64,000 bases of DNA from the NCBI GenBank assembly GCA_900074885.1, contig FJUW01000020.1:964985-1028984 (forward strand), given 5' to 3'. A model generated the notes under the pieces. The model made no database searches and was not told where the DNA came from. It was given only the letters and a program-made list of their open reading frames with translations. A program made the position numbers and the translations under genes. Positions 20,503 through 31,837 of this stretch are shown here, one piece after another. This stretch comes from Rhynchosporium graminicola. Taxonomy: Eukaryota > Ascomycota > Leotiomycetes > Helotiales > Ploettnerulaceae. Position 1 is the first letter of the stretch. Each line of letters starts with the position of its first letter.

Positions 20503-21170
20503 TAAGAAAAGATCAACTATCTTACTAGGAAGTAGTAATATCTATTTAGAAGCCTTAAAGCTAGTACTACCTTCTTAGTATAACTTCTACGACTTCTACC
20601 TTACCTGTACTCGATAACTTCGACTATACGCGCCGTCTACTTTTATACCTCAGAAGTAAGGTATTTCAGAGAAAGCTAAACTCCCTCTTTTAATTAATAT
20701 TACTTCTATAGTATAATTCTACTAAAAAACCCTATTACGATATTTTTTACGCCTTTAGCCTCGTGCTCAGCTTTATATATCCTCGACCTTAAACCCTCCT
20801 AATATCGCGACTTCTACGAACCTCTACGACTTCTGCGAAGTTCCCTCTTACGATTCTAACTCTATATATACTTATAAGAAGAGAACTCGATAGCCGAAGT
20901 AAAGTGAACTTATAAAAGGAATCTAAAGTAAACCTAATTAGTAACTTCCTAATACCTTAAATATATACTCTACTAAGGGACTTTAAGAATATGCTTACTC
21001 TCGCGCTATATTAATCTTTACCCCCTTGAATAGGTTACTATTAAGCTTTAGGTCCCTCTTAAGCGCGTTTTTTTTAGCTATAGTAGGCCCTCCTATATAC
21101 GACCGCGCTGAAGCACTCGAGAGCCCTCTGTACTAGATAGACTTAGGTTCCCCGAACAGAAGATAAGTAG
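20503..21170 (+). other. Long 5' leader of element V
   Basis: About 670 bp between the LTR and the first convincing gag sequence. It has Ser/Thr-coding triplets in places but no domain I know. It might contain the start of gag or a separate short frame. The bases after the LTR (TAAGAAAAGATC) do not look like a common tRNA primer site to me. Confidence 0.4.
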
Positions 21171-21179
21171 AAGCGCGCT

Positions 21180-22600
21180 AGCGGAGGATATTATTAGAGA
21201 TACTATTAAGAGTAATATTATTAAGAAAGAAACCGGTTCAGAGTCTATTAATAACGACTTCGAGGAAGCGAACGAGGAACTTATACCTTAGCCCGAGTCC
21301 CTAAAACCTCTAAAGTTAACCTTAACTATCGATACTACTACTGCACTCCTACTTATATTACTATTAATCTCTCTTATCTCGGAGACTGAATCTGCTACTC
21401 TTACTCCTATTACTAGAGAAAGTACTCTATTAGTTATTATAGCGGAAATAATTACTTTTAATACTACGCAGATAAAATAGATTACTAATCTAGTTACTAC
21501 TAGTAAGACTACTAGAGCTAGAGATAATACTACTACCTATTAAGCTCGCGCTCTTACTATAAACCTCTAGCTACCTGTTAATTACTACTTTCTAAAGATT
21601 AATTAAGCTATCGCCTCTATCGACGCTTATAAGATTTATTACTCCCGCCTTATCTTTACTAACTATAAGAGTAAGATTAAGTATAACGCTTAGAAGATAG
21701 ATATAAAGATCTTTATCGAAGAGTTCTCTAGTAATTTCTATACCGGCGCTACTTAAATTAAGGCTTACTTTAAGAGCACTAGAGGCGAGGCTAAGACTAT
21801 TATTCTTTAGTATATAAATAATACTAAATTTAAAGATACTACTGATATCCTAGCTGCCCTCGACTAGCGTTTCTTTGATTATAACCGCGTTTAGAAAGCT
21901 AAAGCTTCTTATAAATATCTTATTATAACTAATATTATAACTTATAACTAATTCCGAGTCTAGTTTACTAACTTTATTACTACTAGTAAGATTCCTAAGG
22001 AATAATAGTTCGGCGACCTCTATAATAAGCTCTCTCCTGCTTTAGAGTATATTATTACTACTCGGAAATACGAGATAAATTATAACTATACTACTCTCGA
22101 CGAGTTCCTTACTATTAGTAATCGTGAGTTTAGAAATATCGCTACTAAGTAGAACCTTAATAAAAAAGCTACTACTATTACTATTCTAGTTAAGGTCCCG
22201 GGTATTCTTAAGAGAGAAACTCACTTTAGTACTGAACGTGCTACTAAGAGCAGTTCCTAGATTGACGATCGTGCTAAGAATATACGATTCGCTCCTAAGG
22301 CTATCTCACGAGCTAATACTTATAGTCCCGGTATACGAGTACCTTATACTACTATTACTACTAATACCTACTATATCTATAAGAAGGATAGTTATTAGGC
22401 TCGGGATTATCCTAACGCTATAAAAATCGCTAAGATAATCGGCTAGACTATAGAGGATATCGCTACTATATATAGCGCGGAGGAGGATAATAATAATAAC
22501 GCTAATATCTTCTCCCTAGTAGAGATCGATAAGCTATCGGGAAACTACTAAGCTATAGAATAGTCTTACTTTATAGCTAACGCCTCGATCTATAGAAAGA
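21180..22600 (+). pseudogene. gag of element V with zinc knuckle
   Basis: A long frame with TAR stops shows the Gypsy gag core: FIEEFSSNFYTGATQIKAYF, TRGEAKTIIL, FKDTTDILAALD and FRVQFTNFITTSKIP, with L..F..L spacing typical of the retrotransposon gag domain. Near 22365-22425 it gives YYIYKKDSY.ARDYPN, a CCHC knuckle (expected CYTCKKxGHQARDCPN) with C and H to Y changes. Capsid and nucleocapsid role is from family knowledge. Confidence 0.8.
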
Positions 22601-22659
22601 CTTAAATACTGATTTCCGTTCTCTTATTAGAGGAAAATAATTCCTAGTTACTATAGAAT

Positions 22660-22960
22660 TAGAAAGAAACAGATTATTTATTAAAATAGAAGTATATATC
22701 GATAGTAGAGTAAATATCTTTAGAGCCCTGCGTACCTTAGTCGCTCTTAAACTTCGTGATCTCTTAGGTATTAATTTCCTTACTCTCCCGAAACCTATTA
22801 TTTCTACTAATTATAATAGAAAGGCCGGTATTACTATTACTTATATAATTCTCCTTACTCTTACTATCGACTATTATCGAGTTAACTTCCCTTTCCTAAT
22901 TACCGATTTAGGGAGTAACGATATATTAATAGAATATAAATTCTTAAAATATTATGAACT
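22660..22960 (+). pseudogene. Aspartic protease of element V
   Basis: The frame reads KIEVYIDSRVNIFRALRTL, matching the A-Y-I-D-S-G-A-N active site with the catalytic Asp kept and Gly-Ala changed to Arg-Val. The distal FPFLITDLGSNDILIEYKFL equals the F-x-V-x-x-x-x-x-D-I-L-I-G-x-x-F-L block at the end of Gypsy proteases. Confidence 0.8.
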
Positions 22961-23779
22961 TAAATAAAACTTTAATTATTACTATAAGAATTATCTAGAG
23001 TAGCTAATAGATATGCTACTAGTATAATACTATAATAAAAGACTAGAGCTACTATTACCTCTAAGTAATAAGATAGTAAGCTAATAATATTAACTTAATT
23101 AAGAGCGACGAGATACTCTAATAGACTAAGAAGTTACTAGCGTATAAGCTTCTTAACCGGCGCCGGTTAAGAAGACGAAAGAAAGTCGCTTATTAGCGTT
23201 TATAAGAGAATAGAAGTATAGCGTATAAGCTATAAATAAGCTATTAGTAAGTTACGAGTTAGCTAATAACCCTTTCTAGACTCGTGATCCCGGTTCCCGA
23301 GAGGACGATATTACTTATAAAGTAACTAAATAGCGCTAGATCGATAAGTAAGCACGTCGAGAAGTAAGAGATTTATCTTATAAAACTAATATTAACTAGA
23401 TCTTAGCTGCTACTATATATAACTTCTATTTAAACCGGAAATATTAAAATAAGAGTAATAGCTCTAAGGTATTTATTACTTCTTTAAAAGAAATCTAAGA
23501 CGAAATTCAGTATTATAAAAGCACTTAAGCAGTAGATACTATCGAATTATATACTCTCGACGAAAGTCTTACTACTAACGAAGCTAAGAAAGTAAAGTAT
23601 TATAAGAATAATAAGATAATTAAGGAAAGACTCCCTATTAAGTAGAAGGAATTTGAAGATCTCTTCTCCGCGAGAGCCTCTAACGATTTAGCTAAGAGAT
23701 AACTAATAGTAGATTATAAGATTAAGCTTATAAGAGATAATATCTTAATTACTAAACTACTTCGAAGGATACCGGATAA

Positions 23780-24420
23780 GTACTTAGCAGAAGCTAAATA
23801 ATATATCACTAAGAACCTCTATAAAGGCTTTATCGTACTATCTAATACTCCTTAGGCTATACTAATCCTAATAGCTAAAAAAGCGAGTAATAAGCTACGA
23901 TTCTATATTAACTTTCGGAAGCTAAACGAGCTTACTTAGAAGGACTTATATCTTATTCTATTAATCGATAAAATAATAGTACGAATCTCTAAAGTGAAAA
24001 TCTTTATAAAAGTCGATATTTAATAAGCGTTTTATAAAATCCGCATATCGAAAGATTCTGAAGATTTAATTACTTTTCGCACTCGATATAAGATATATAA
24101 GTATAAAGTACTTCCTTTCGGCCTTATAAATAAGCTAGCTACCTTTTAGCGTTTTATTAATAATATATTAATAGAGCACTTAGACGACTTCTACTTAGCG
24201 CACTTAGATAATATCTTAATCTATTCAGACTTAGAGGCAGAGTACGATATCTATATACGAAAGATTCTCGAGATTCTATAGGCCTATAGCCTTTAAGCTA
24301 ATATTAAGAAGTCTGAATTCGGCGTTACTTATATAAAGTTTCTTAGATTTATTATTAATATTAATAGAATTAAAGTTAATCCCGAGAAAGTTAAAGTTAT
24401 TAAGAACTAAGAGTATACTA
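23780..24420 (+). pseudogene. Reverse transcriptase of element V
   Basis: Blocks in order: LRFYINFRKLNELT, LYLIPLIDEI-type, VDI-type, DLITFRTRYKIYKYKVLPFGL-type, NLATFQRFIN-type, and the catalytic box at 24199-24230 as HLDNILIYSD (second Asp to Asn), then L...L.ANIKKSEFGVTYIKFLRFI. All are the expected Gypsy RT order. Confidence 0.85.
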
Positions 24421-24439
24421 GTAACGTTCGCAGCGTATA

Positions 24440-25080
24440 GAGCTACCTAGGGTTTTGCAACTTCTACTAATAGTTTATTAAAGACTATAATAGTATCTAC
24501 TAACTGCTTATATTACTAACTGGAAAAGACGTCCCCTTTCACTTCAGTAGAGCTTATAAGGAAGTATAAGAGCGTCTATAGCACGCTTTACAGACGGCAC
24601 CTATCTTATGTTATTACGACTTATTTAAATAAACTAGACTCGAAACCGACTCTTCGGATAGGATAGTAGCTAGTATACTCTTATAACTTCAAGAAGACGG
24701 AATATTTTATCCGGTTAGTTTCTTCTCTAAAACGATAATCGATACGGAGCTAAATTACCTGATCTACGATAAGGAGCTCTTTACTATCTTTCGCTCCTTC
24801 TAGTAGTATAAGCTTAAGCTACTTAGAGTATAGAAAACTATTTATATCTATACTAATTACTATACTTTAGAGTATTTCATAATAACTAAGGATCTTAATA
24901 TATAGTAAGCGAGATAAGCTGAATTCTTCGCCTAATTCTACTTTAAGATCATATACTAAACAGGGATTATAAATACTCTAGCTAATACGCTATTATAACG
25001 AGATCAGGACCTATCGCTACTAGAAACTAGGAAGCGTATACTTCGGAACTAATAGCTAATCCTAAATAATAAAATCAGCT
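24440..25080 (+). pseudogene. RNase H of element V
   Basis: After an FCNFYRxFI-like block the frame reads ETDSSDRIVASILL, then YPVSFFSKTIIDTELNYLIYDKELFTIF, the Gypsy RNase H pattern ETDASxxAxxAxLxQ, PVAFxSKxxxxAExNYxIxDKELLAI. The catalytic Asp and Glu of these two blocks are still encoded. Confidence 0.85.
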
Positions 25081-25399
25081 CGGAAGTACTCTAGGAACTC
25101 AGCTAGTCCTCTTAAATAGCTAAATTCGACTGCGTTAAAGAAGTCTATAGCTTACTATTAGATCAGCTAGTCGAGATCTCTCCTATCGCTACTCCTAAGA
25201 CTATTTCATAAGAGAAAACCTATGATCCCGGTTTACCGGTCGACTTACCTATAGAAGAAGAATTTCTCGTAAGGGAAGCCCTTAACGCTACCTCTATAGT
25301 TACTTATAATATCGAAAACTATAATATTATTAACTAAGTTTTCTTAGTAAATAAGAAGTCGCTAGAGTTAGAGTCACTCTATAATAAAGCGAAATATAA

Positions 25400-26360
25400 C
25401 TATTCCGACTACTAACTATTAAATAATAAACTATTCTATAAAAGACGATTAGAAGTCCTTACTAAACCCCTTAAGCTACGAATAGCGCTAATTCGTTATA
25501 TCTACGCTTAACCTTAAGTAGTATATATAGGTAACTCGAAGGTTAAGCTACTTCTTAGACGAAACTACTATTAGAAGAGTATAACTGCAGATACTACTAG
25601 GTATATCGTAAATTGCAGTTATACCTATATAAAGGCGAAGAGAGATAAGACTCCTAGTTTTCTCTACCTCTTACCTATTCCTATACGCTCTTACTAATAC
25701 CTAACTATAGATTTCACTAAGTTACTACTAGACGAGGGAGGTTACGATATAGCTTTCGTAATAATAGATAGATTATCTAAGAAACCGGTATTAATTCCTT
25801 ACTATAAGACGATTATAGCACGATAAATAGCTAAGCTATTCGCTATCTATTAGAGTCGATACTTTAGTATACTAAATTCTATAGTCTTAGATCAAGGACT
25901 ATAGTTTATTTCTAGTTTCTAGAACGAGTATTATCGAATCCTCAGTATAAAGGTTAAGCTTACTACTACTTATAACCTAAACGTCGATAGTTAAACGGAG
26001 GTTATAAACTAGTATATTAAATAGAGATTATATCTATTCTGCTCGTATTACTAAGATAATTAGAGCTCTCTTCTACTAGTTATAAATATCATATAGCTTA
26101 CGCTTCCTTATAAGTCTCTTAGTATTATATCACTATTTTAGCTATTAAATAGTTACGAGATAAGAACCTCTTAGGACCTAAATAACTCTTTACTACTAGC
26201 TACTACTATAGAGGCTCTTAATCGTAAGGATACGCTACGTATAGTAACCCGGATACTAGACGCTACCGAATTCGCTAAATCCTCGCTTAAAAATTAATAA
26301 GATAAAATAGAGCAGCTAGCTAATTATAGTCGCTGCGAGGTAGATTAAGGGGTTAGAGAT
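25400..26360 (+). pseudogene. Integrase of element V
   Basis: A zinc-finger-like region is followed by the core: YLTIDFTKLLLDEGGYDIAFVIIDRLSKK, then SIVLDQGL.FISSF.NEYYRIL and AlTTTYNLNVDSQTEVINQYI-type block (Asp, Asp, Glu). Only part of each block is quoted here because of degradation. Stops are TAA/TAG. Confidence 0.85.
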
Positions 26361-26559
26361 TTAGTTCTTATTTCTATAGCGAATTAGAAGATAGATAGAC
26401 CTTCGCAGAAGCTCTCTAATAAGTAATATAGACTAGTAGAAGTACTAGAAAAGGTAGGAGAGAGTTAGAAACTTGAGTTACTAGAGGAGTAGTAAATCTA
26501 CCCTGTTTTCTACTTATATTCGCTACGTAAATATACTGAAAACCCGCTGCTAGGATAAG

Positions 26560-26830
26560 TACGATAAGCACTAGTACTAATCTAGCTATTACTAGAGTAA
26601 GACGAATAGGAGATTAAAGCTATCTTAGGTTCTAGGGTCTCTCGCGGTACTTTATAGTACTAAATTAAGTGGACTAGAGCTAACGACGACCTCGAATAGT
26701 ACCTCTGCTTAGACGCTATAATAGCTTCTTACTTACTTAAGCGTTTCTACTTATAGTATCCGACTACGAAAGGCCCCTTAAGATTTCTTCTAAAATAGCT
26801 AGAAGCGTATAATAATAGTATTAATAACTA
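26560..26830 (+). pseudogene. Chromodomain of element V
   Basis: The frame E.EIKAILGSRVSRGTLQYQ then IKWTRANDDLEQYLCLDAI fits a chromodomain (E-IL..R..RG.L.Y.VKW.G..D...EP...). It lies between integrase and the polypurine tract. No antisense frame follows; the LTR begins about 100 bp after the last recognisable codon. Confidence 0.75.
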
Positions 26831-26954
26831 TAGCGAGTTAGAGGACGATAAGCCTATAATAGCTACTACTCGTATGTAATTCTTTAAGAGAAGTAGCGAG
26901 AAGTAGCGGTTTTTTCACGCTTCGGGGACGAAGCCTTATAGGAGAGGGGGGTAA

Positions 26955-27170
26955 TATTACGACCTATACGTAAGAAGCCTCAGGCCTCCAGGCATAACGG
27001 GGTAAGCGAGCCTTAGCAGCCGCGGCAGATTAGTTAGTATAGCCCTATAGCTATACCTTAAGGAAGGAGTCGAGAGTAGAACCTCTTCTCCTTATCTTTT
27101 CTTCTCTTTACTACGCGTACCCTTAAGGGCGAATACAAGTTATTATCACCCCCTGTGCCCTGCCGTAATA
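26955..27170 (+). repeat. 3' LTR of element V (216 bp)
   Basis: TATTACGACCTATACGTAAG... GCCGTAATA, paired with 20287-20502 and followed by TATTA at 27171-27175. Confidence 0.92.
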
Positions 27171-27720
27171 TATTACTTATACTATTTATTAAGAAAGCCG
27201 ATGGATAGAGGCCTACGCTTCTATATCGACTATCATAAGCTTAATATAATCACTCGAAAGGATTCGTACCTAATACCTAGGATCGATAAGCTCTTAACTC
27301 GTATATCTAAAGCTATAGTATTTATTGAACTTAATATCCGAGTAGTATTTAATCGTATCTATAAGACCTCGAATCAGAGGAATATATTATCTTTCGAACT
27401 CGCTTCAGGTCTTATAAATATAAGGTATTACCTTTTAAGCTCTATAATAGACCTAGTATATATTGATAATATATAAATAATATACTATTAGATTACTTAG
27501 ATAATTTCTATATAGCTTATTTATCCTTATATACTTAGAAAGGCTCTAGAAGTACGAAGAATATATTAAATTAGTATTATAATACTTAATAGATATCGGA
27601 CTTTAAGTAGATATTAAGAAGAGCGAATTCTATATTACTCGGACTAAATACCTTAGATATATTATTATTACTAACGGAATCGAGCTACAGTAGATTCCGA
27701 GAAGGTAATACTATTAGTAA
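27171..27720 (+). pseudogene. Reverse transcriptase of element II (right of insertion)
   Basis: The frame at 27201-27476 (91 codons from an ATG) is genuine RT: RGLRFYIDYHKLNIITRKD, SYLIPRIDKLLTRIS and degraded forms of the F-x-K-L-D-I and F-R-T-x-F-G blocks. It continues past a stop to DYLDNFYIAYLS-type sequence (catalytic box) and the IKKSEFYITRTKYLRYII block. It is the longest uninterrupted real coding remnant in the window. Confidence 0.85.
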
Positions 27721-28420
27721 ACTAGAAATACCCCGAAAAAATAATAGCTATAAAGTCTTTCCTAGGATTCTATAGCTTTTATTATTAATTTATTCGGAAC
27801 TTCGATCTTATTACTAAACCTTTCTTAATACTTACTAAGCTTATAATACTATAGAATTTCACTAACGATTATAAGAAATCCTTCGACGAGCTATAATAAT
27901 AGTTACTCTTAGTATAGAAACTATATTATTTCGACTTAGAATTATAGATTAAGCTAGAAACTAATACTTCTAATAGTATAATAGCTAGAGTTATCTTCTA
28001 ATTATACGAAGATAACTATAATATCTAATTAGATTCTACTCTTATATTCTTAATAGATACGAATAAAACTAAGAGATCTATAATAAGGAATTATATATTA
28101 TTATTAAGTCTTTCTAGAAATAGAGACTTGAACTTATATTACTATAATATTATACTAGCGTATATATAGACTATCGATCTTTAGAATACTTTATAACTAC
28201 TAAAGTCCTAATTAGTAAGTAAGCTAGATAGATAGAATTTCTATCTGAATTTAACTTCTAAATTATATATAAGCTTAGTAAAGATAACGCTAAAGCTAAT
28301 ATCCTTAGCTATAGAGAATAAGACCTAAAGATATAAGAATAATAGAAACGAGATAATAGATCTCAGATCTTATTACTACTAGACTGCCTAGATCCTAGGA
28401 TTAACGCGGAATTAGCTAAA
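27720..28420 (+). pseudogene. RNase H of element II
   Basis: An FLGFYxFYYxFIRNF-type connection block leads to LETNTSNSIIARVIF, then QEIYNKELYIIIKSF and YTSVYIDYRSLEYFITTKV, matching Gypsy RNase H (ETDAS...., xEIHDKELLAI, VYTDHRSLEYFMTTK). It ends with YKLSKDNAKANILSYRE (Y..GK.N..AD.LSRRE). Confidence 0.8.
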
Positions 28421-28599
28421 TATTTTATCGATTAGAATAGCTATATATACTTAATATCGCTAAGTACTAATATACTATCGGAACTTATATATAACTCTTT
28501 TAATTTAATCGAGAAATTATACTAATCTAATCGAGAATTATTATCTAATAAATAGAATGTATTAGAAAATAGCTATACTATTAATAATAGCTTATTACT

Positions 28600-29640
28600 T
28601 TATAATAGTTATCTATACGTATAATACTATACTCTATTATATACTTATTCAATCAGCGAAGTTTATAATTAAGTTTCCCCTGCTTATCTAAATACTCGTA
28701 AGACTACTGAAATAATTTCTACTTATTACTACTAGAAAGGACTTATATTAGATATAAAATAGTATACTTATAATTATTACTCCTACTAGTACTTCTATCC
28801 GAAGTAGATAAAATAATAAGGATTCCTTTACTTATTACTAGTATATAGTTATCTTATATAGCACTTAGCTATAGATTTTAAGGATTTCCTACTTAATAAC
28901 TAAGGATTTAATAGGATTCTAGTATTTATCGACTACTTAGGGAAAGACTCTATATTAGTACTATATTACTATAATATAGATACCCGCGGAATAGCTACGC
29001 TATTTATCTAATAAATATATTATTTCGGGTATACTTCTAAGTTAATTATATCTGATTAAGGAGCGTAGTTTATCTTATTCTTCTAATAAGAGTTTTATTA
29101 TATAATTAGAGTTAAGATTAAGCTCTCTATAAACTTCTACTAGTAAACAAATAGATAAATAGAGATTATAAAAAAGTATATAAACTAATACCTTAGACAT
29201 TTCGTTAATTACTATTAGAGTAACTAGAGCGAACTACTACTAATAATAGACTACGCTTAAGTAACTTTACCTTACGATTCTATCGGTATAGCGCTATATA
29301 CCCTTAAATATAGTATATTACTACGGAATAGCTAGGATTAGAAGTAACTTATTATATTAATACTATAGGAGAAGCTTAATTATATTAATACTATAGGAGA
29401 AGCTTAATTATATTAATACTAAGTCCTTAGCTAAATGTACTAAATCGGCTATCGAGTTTATAAAAGCTAATATACTAGCTACTTAGTAAAAGATAAGCGC
29501 TATAACTGACCTGAAACAGCGTAGTATCGACTAGGAAGTTAGAGATAAGGTATTTCTCTCTATAAGGAACCTTAAGAATTACTAGCTAAGTAAAAAGCTA
29601 TCTAGCTTCTAAGTAAGATTATACTAAGTCCTAGCTAAGA
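28600..29640 (+). pseudogene. Integrase of element II
   Basis: A zinc-finger remnant, then LAIDFKDFLLNN (first Asp), LIISDQGAQFILFFQQEF (second Asp) and INFYQ.TNRQIEIIKKYI (Glu), i.e. the rve core, followed by a degraded GPF-type C-terminal module. A 28-bp tandem duplication at about 29352-29425 is private to this copy and shifts the frame. Confidence 0.8.
29352..29425 (+). repeat. 28-bp tandem duplication inside integrase of II
   Basis: The unit TTATATTAATACTATAGGAG plus 8 more bases occurs twice, followed by a partial third. Elements III and IV have a single unit. 28 is not a multiple of 3, so it breaks the frame. Confidence 0.8.
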
Positions 29641-29739
29641 TTAAATACTCCTATAAGCTAGATTTACCTCTTAGATCTTCTATATATAATATATTCGCTT
29701 CGGAATTACTCTTTAAGGACTCGGACGACTTAGTACTAA

Positions 29740-29990
29740 GCTAGGAGCTACTAATTCTACCCTTAGAGATTCTTACTAGTTAAGAAGAGTAAGAGTTATA
29801 AGGTATACTTATTATATAGCTCTTTAGAGGTAATCTGAAGTATTAAGTTAGCTAGCTAAGCTATAACTTAGACTTAACTTAATATAATACTTCCGACTTA
29901 ATAAGTACTCTATATAAGCTTAGAGACTTCTATACTATTAACTTAAGTAAACTTAGACTTCCGTATAAACTAGATTAATAGATTAAGGCT
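29740..29990 (+). pseudogene. Chromodomain-like tail of pol (element II)
   Basis: The frame E.ELQGILIIQLFRGNLKYQV then SYNLDLTQYNTSDL follows the chromodomain outline (E-x-E-IL..R..RGxLxYxV.W.GY..D...), with Trp lost. The same is present in III and IV. Confidence 0.55.
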
Positions 29991-30108
29991 TAAGAAAATA
30001 GAATAGATAACTATAGTTACTTAGAGAATAATAAACTATTATAGATACTAGTATTAAAATTTATTACTAAGGATAATCCTCTGATTATACTTTATAATAG
30101 TATTATAT

Positions 30109-31062
30109 CTAAAACTCTACTTCCTCTATTACTTCTATTTTACTAGCTTTCTCTCTTAAGGTATCTAGAATATCTAGAATATCTAGAACTAGAACTATTA
30201 TATCTAACTCCTTACTTAAATTTAGTAAAATAGCTCTAGTAGTAGATCGAGTATAATAGCTAATCCTATAGACTTTCTTCTTTAGAGAGGGTCTAAGAGT
30301 ATCTAGATCTGATACTATCTTAGAACTAGAAGGCAGATTCCTTTTTCTCTTAGTATTAGATATTATAGCTTTAAATAAAGCTTTCTTTATAAATTCCTAT
30401 ATAATAGTAGTTAACTCTATTATCTACTTTAATATTATTAATACTATTACTTTAGATTTCACTGAACTTATTATTAGAGTATCTAAATCCTATATTATAT
30501 TAGTATTATATTAGTATCTAAGGGTTCTAGGATCTTAACTTACTACTTTAATAAACTCTAACTTCTTAAATAGTTTCTCTTTAGATTACTTTAAAGCCTA
30601 AGTCTCTACTAATTATATAGCTATAATCTTTAACGTAATAGTAGAAGTAGTAGATTTCACGAGACGATAGATCTAATTAATAGCTTTATAAGTAGCTATA
30701 ATACCGCCCTGATTTAGCTCCGGATTATTAGTTTTACTACTTAGAAGTAAGCCAGATAAAATTGTATACTCTATATTAATATAGTTAAGTAACTATAATA
30801 TATTAGTATATATAATTATATTTAGGTTTAACTAACTTATATACTTATAACTGCCTCTTAATACTAAATAATACTTATAAAGCTTAGAGTTAGGCTTATT
30901 ATATAAATATAAAAGTTTAAGGATAAGAGTATTATTATACTTTAGCTTAAGGAAGGCGCGAATATATCGTAAGTAATATATATAATACGCTGCCGAAAGG
31001 GTACTAGCGGGAACTAGTAAGAGTACTATAGGAGTTAGCGTTATAGATCTATAAAACCCTTA
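30109..31062 (-). pseudogene. Conserved antisense frame between pol and 3' LTR (element II)
   Basis: The minus strand, opposite to gag-pol, carries a frame of about 317 codons in which TAA/TAG occur at likely Gln positions. From the N side: ITLTPIVLLLVPASTLSAAY, then LKLKYNNTLILKLLYL (K replaced elsewhere), a Gly/Asn segment (NNPELNQGGIIATYKAINQI), TQALKQSKEKLFKKLEFIK, and near the C end FIKKALFKAIISNTKRKRN, DLDTLRPSLKKK and YRISYYTRSTTRAI. III and IV carry the same frame at the same site with mostly conservative differences. It may extend further upstream (to about 31500) past more TAR codons. I recognise no domain. Confidence 0.55.
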
Positions 31063-31558
31063 TATCTTACTTTAGAACTATCTTTAACTCTAAGGCAGAT
31101 AACTTACTAGTAATAAGAAGAAAGTTAATTAGATCGATTAATATATAAGATTATAGTAGTACTATTATTATATTAGTAATAATACTTACTCTAGTAACTA
31201 TATTAGAATCTAGAGAGAGTAAACTTATAATTTGAATAGTTATCGCAGTTAACAAAAGAAAGTTCTAATATTAATAAACCTCTTTCTTTATATACTTTAC
31301 GCTCTACTTAAACTTAACTCCTGCTATAAATAGATAAAGTAAACTTAGCTTACCGCCCGATTTAGAAGCTATAACTAATATAGTACTATTATAGTAATAT
31401 AACTAGCTAGTACCTGATAAAGAATTTATTATTATTAAAAAGCGGCTAAGACTTATTACGCGAATATCGACGAAAGTAGTTATAATAAAGACTAATTTTA
31501 AGTATAAACTATAACCTTCCGAGCTTAGAGTTAAGCTCTTCTTAGGGGGGGGGGGTAA

Positions 31559-31837
31559 TATAACGATAGCTTACCTGAATATTATATAAGGAGAAGGATA
31601 GATACCGGGGCCTAAGTTTATAGGTATTATAAGTATCCTGATATAACTAGTATTCGACTTAGTATAGTATCGGACTAGTACTAGTATATATATATAAGAT
31701 GCCTCGCACTCTATATCTCTTTCTTTTTCCTTCCTTATCTTCTTATTTCCTTAGTAGTAGACTATATAAGATTGCTTCTGGCCTCCCTACTTATTTTATT
31801 CTTACTCGTATACTGCCTTGAGTCTTATATCATTATA
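31559..31837 (+). repeat. 3' LTR of element II
   Basis: It begins TATAACGATAGC after a G-rich polypurine tract (31544-31557, thirteen G in a row) and ends ATCATTATA. It shares with 17129-17406 the private ATTATAAGT insertion. Confidence 0.9.

Larger units (their letters stand above)
20287..27170 (+). mobile_element. Full-length Ty3/Gypsy chromovirus V (6,884 bp)
   Basis: Two 216-bp LTRs, TATTA duplication, a purine tract AGGAGAGGGGGGTAA just before the 3' LTR, and gag, protease, RT, RNase H, integrase and chromodomain on the + strand. It is visibly less RIPed and richer in GC than element II around it, as expected for a later insertion, but it still has many TAR stops, so it is not active. 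Confidence 0.93.
17129..31837 (+). mobile_element. Ty3/Gypsy chromovirus II, split by element V
   Basis: 5' LTR 17129-17406 and 3' LTR 31559-31837 enclose gag, protease, RT, RNase H, integrase, chromodomain-like tail and an antisense frame. The RT is interrupted by element V (20287-27170, TATTA duplication). Without the insert the element is about 7.82 kb, close to III and IV. The flanks do not match (ATTTC left, AATAT right): left is Gypsy VI RNase H, right is Copia RT. Confidence 0.9.

Noticed and set aside
22238..22423. 61-codon open frame on +
   Set aside because: Alternate-phase shadow of the gag of V, whose real frame contains the zinc knuckle in the same interval.
30140..30190. Short TCTAGAATA repeats as a tandem regulatory repeat
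   Set aside because: They lie in the antisense frame (repeated Leu-Asp-Ile codons) and are only two to three units; III and IV have fewer.
31544..31557. Run of thirteen G as a quadruplex or telomere-like signal
   Set aside because: It is the polypurine tract directly before the 3' LTR; III and IV have shorter G runs at the same place.
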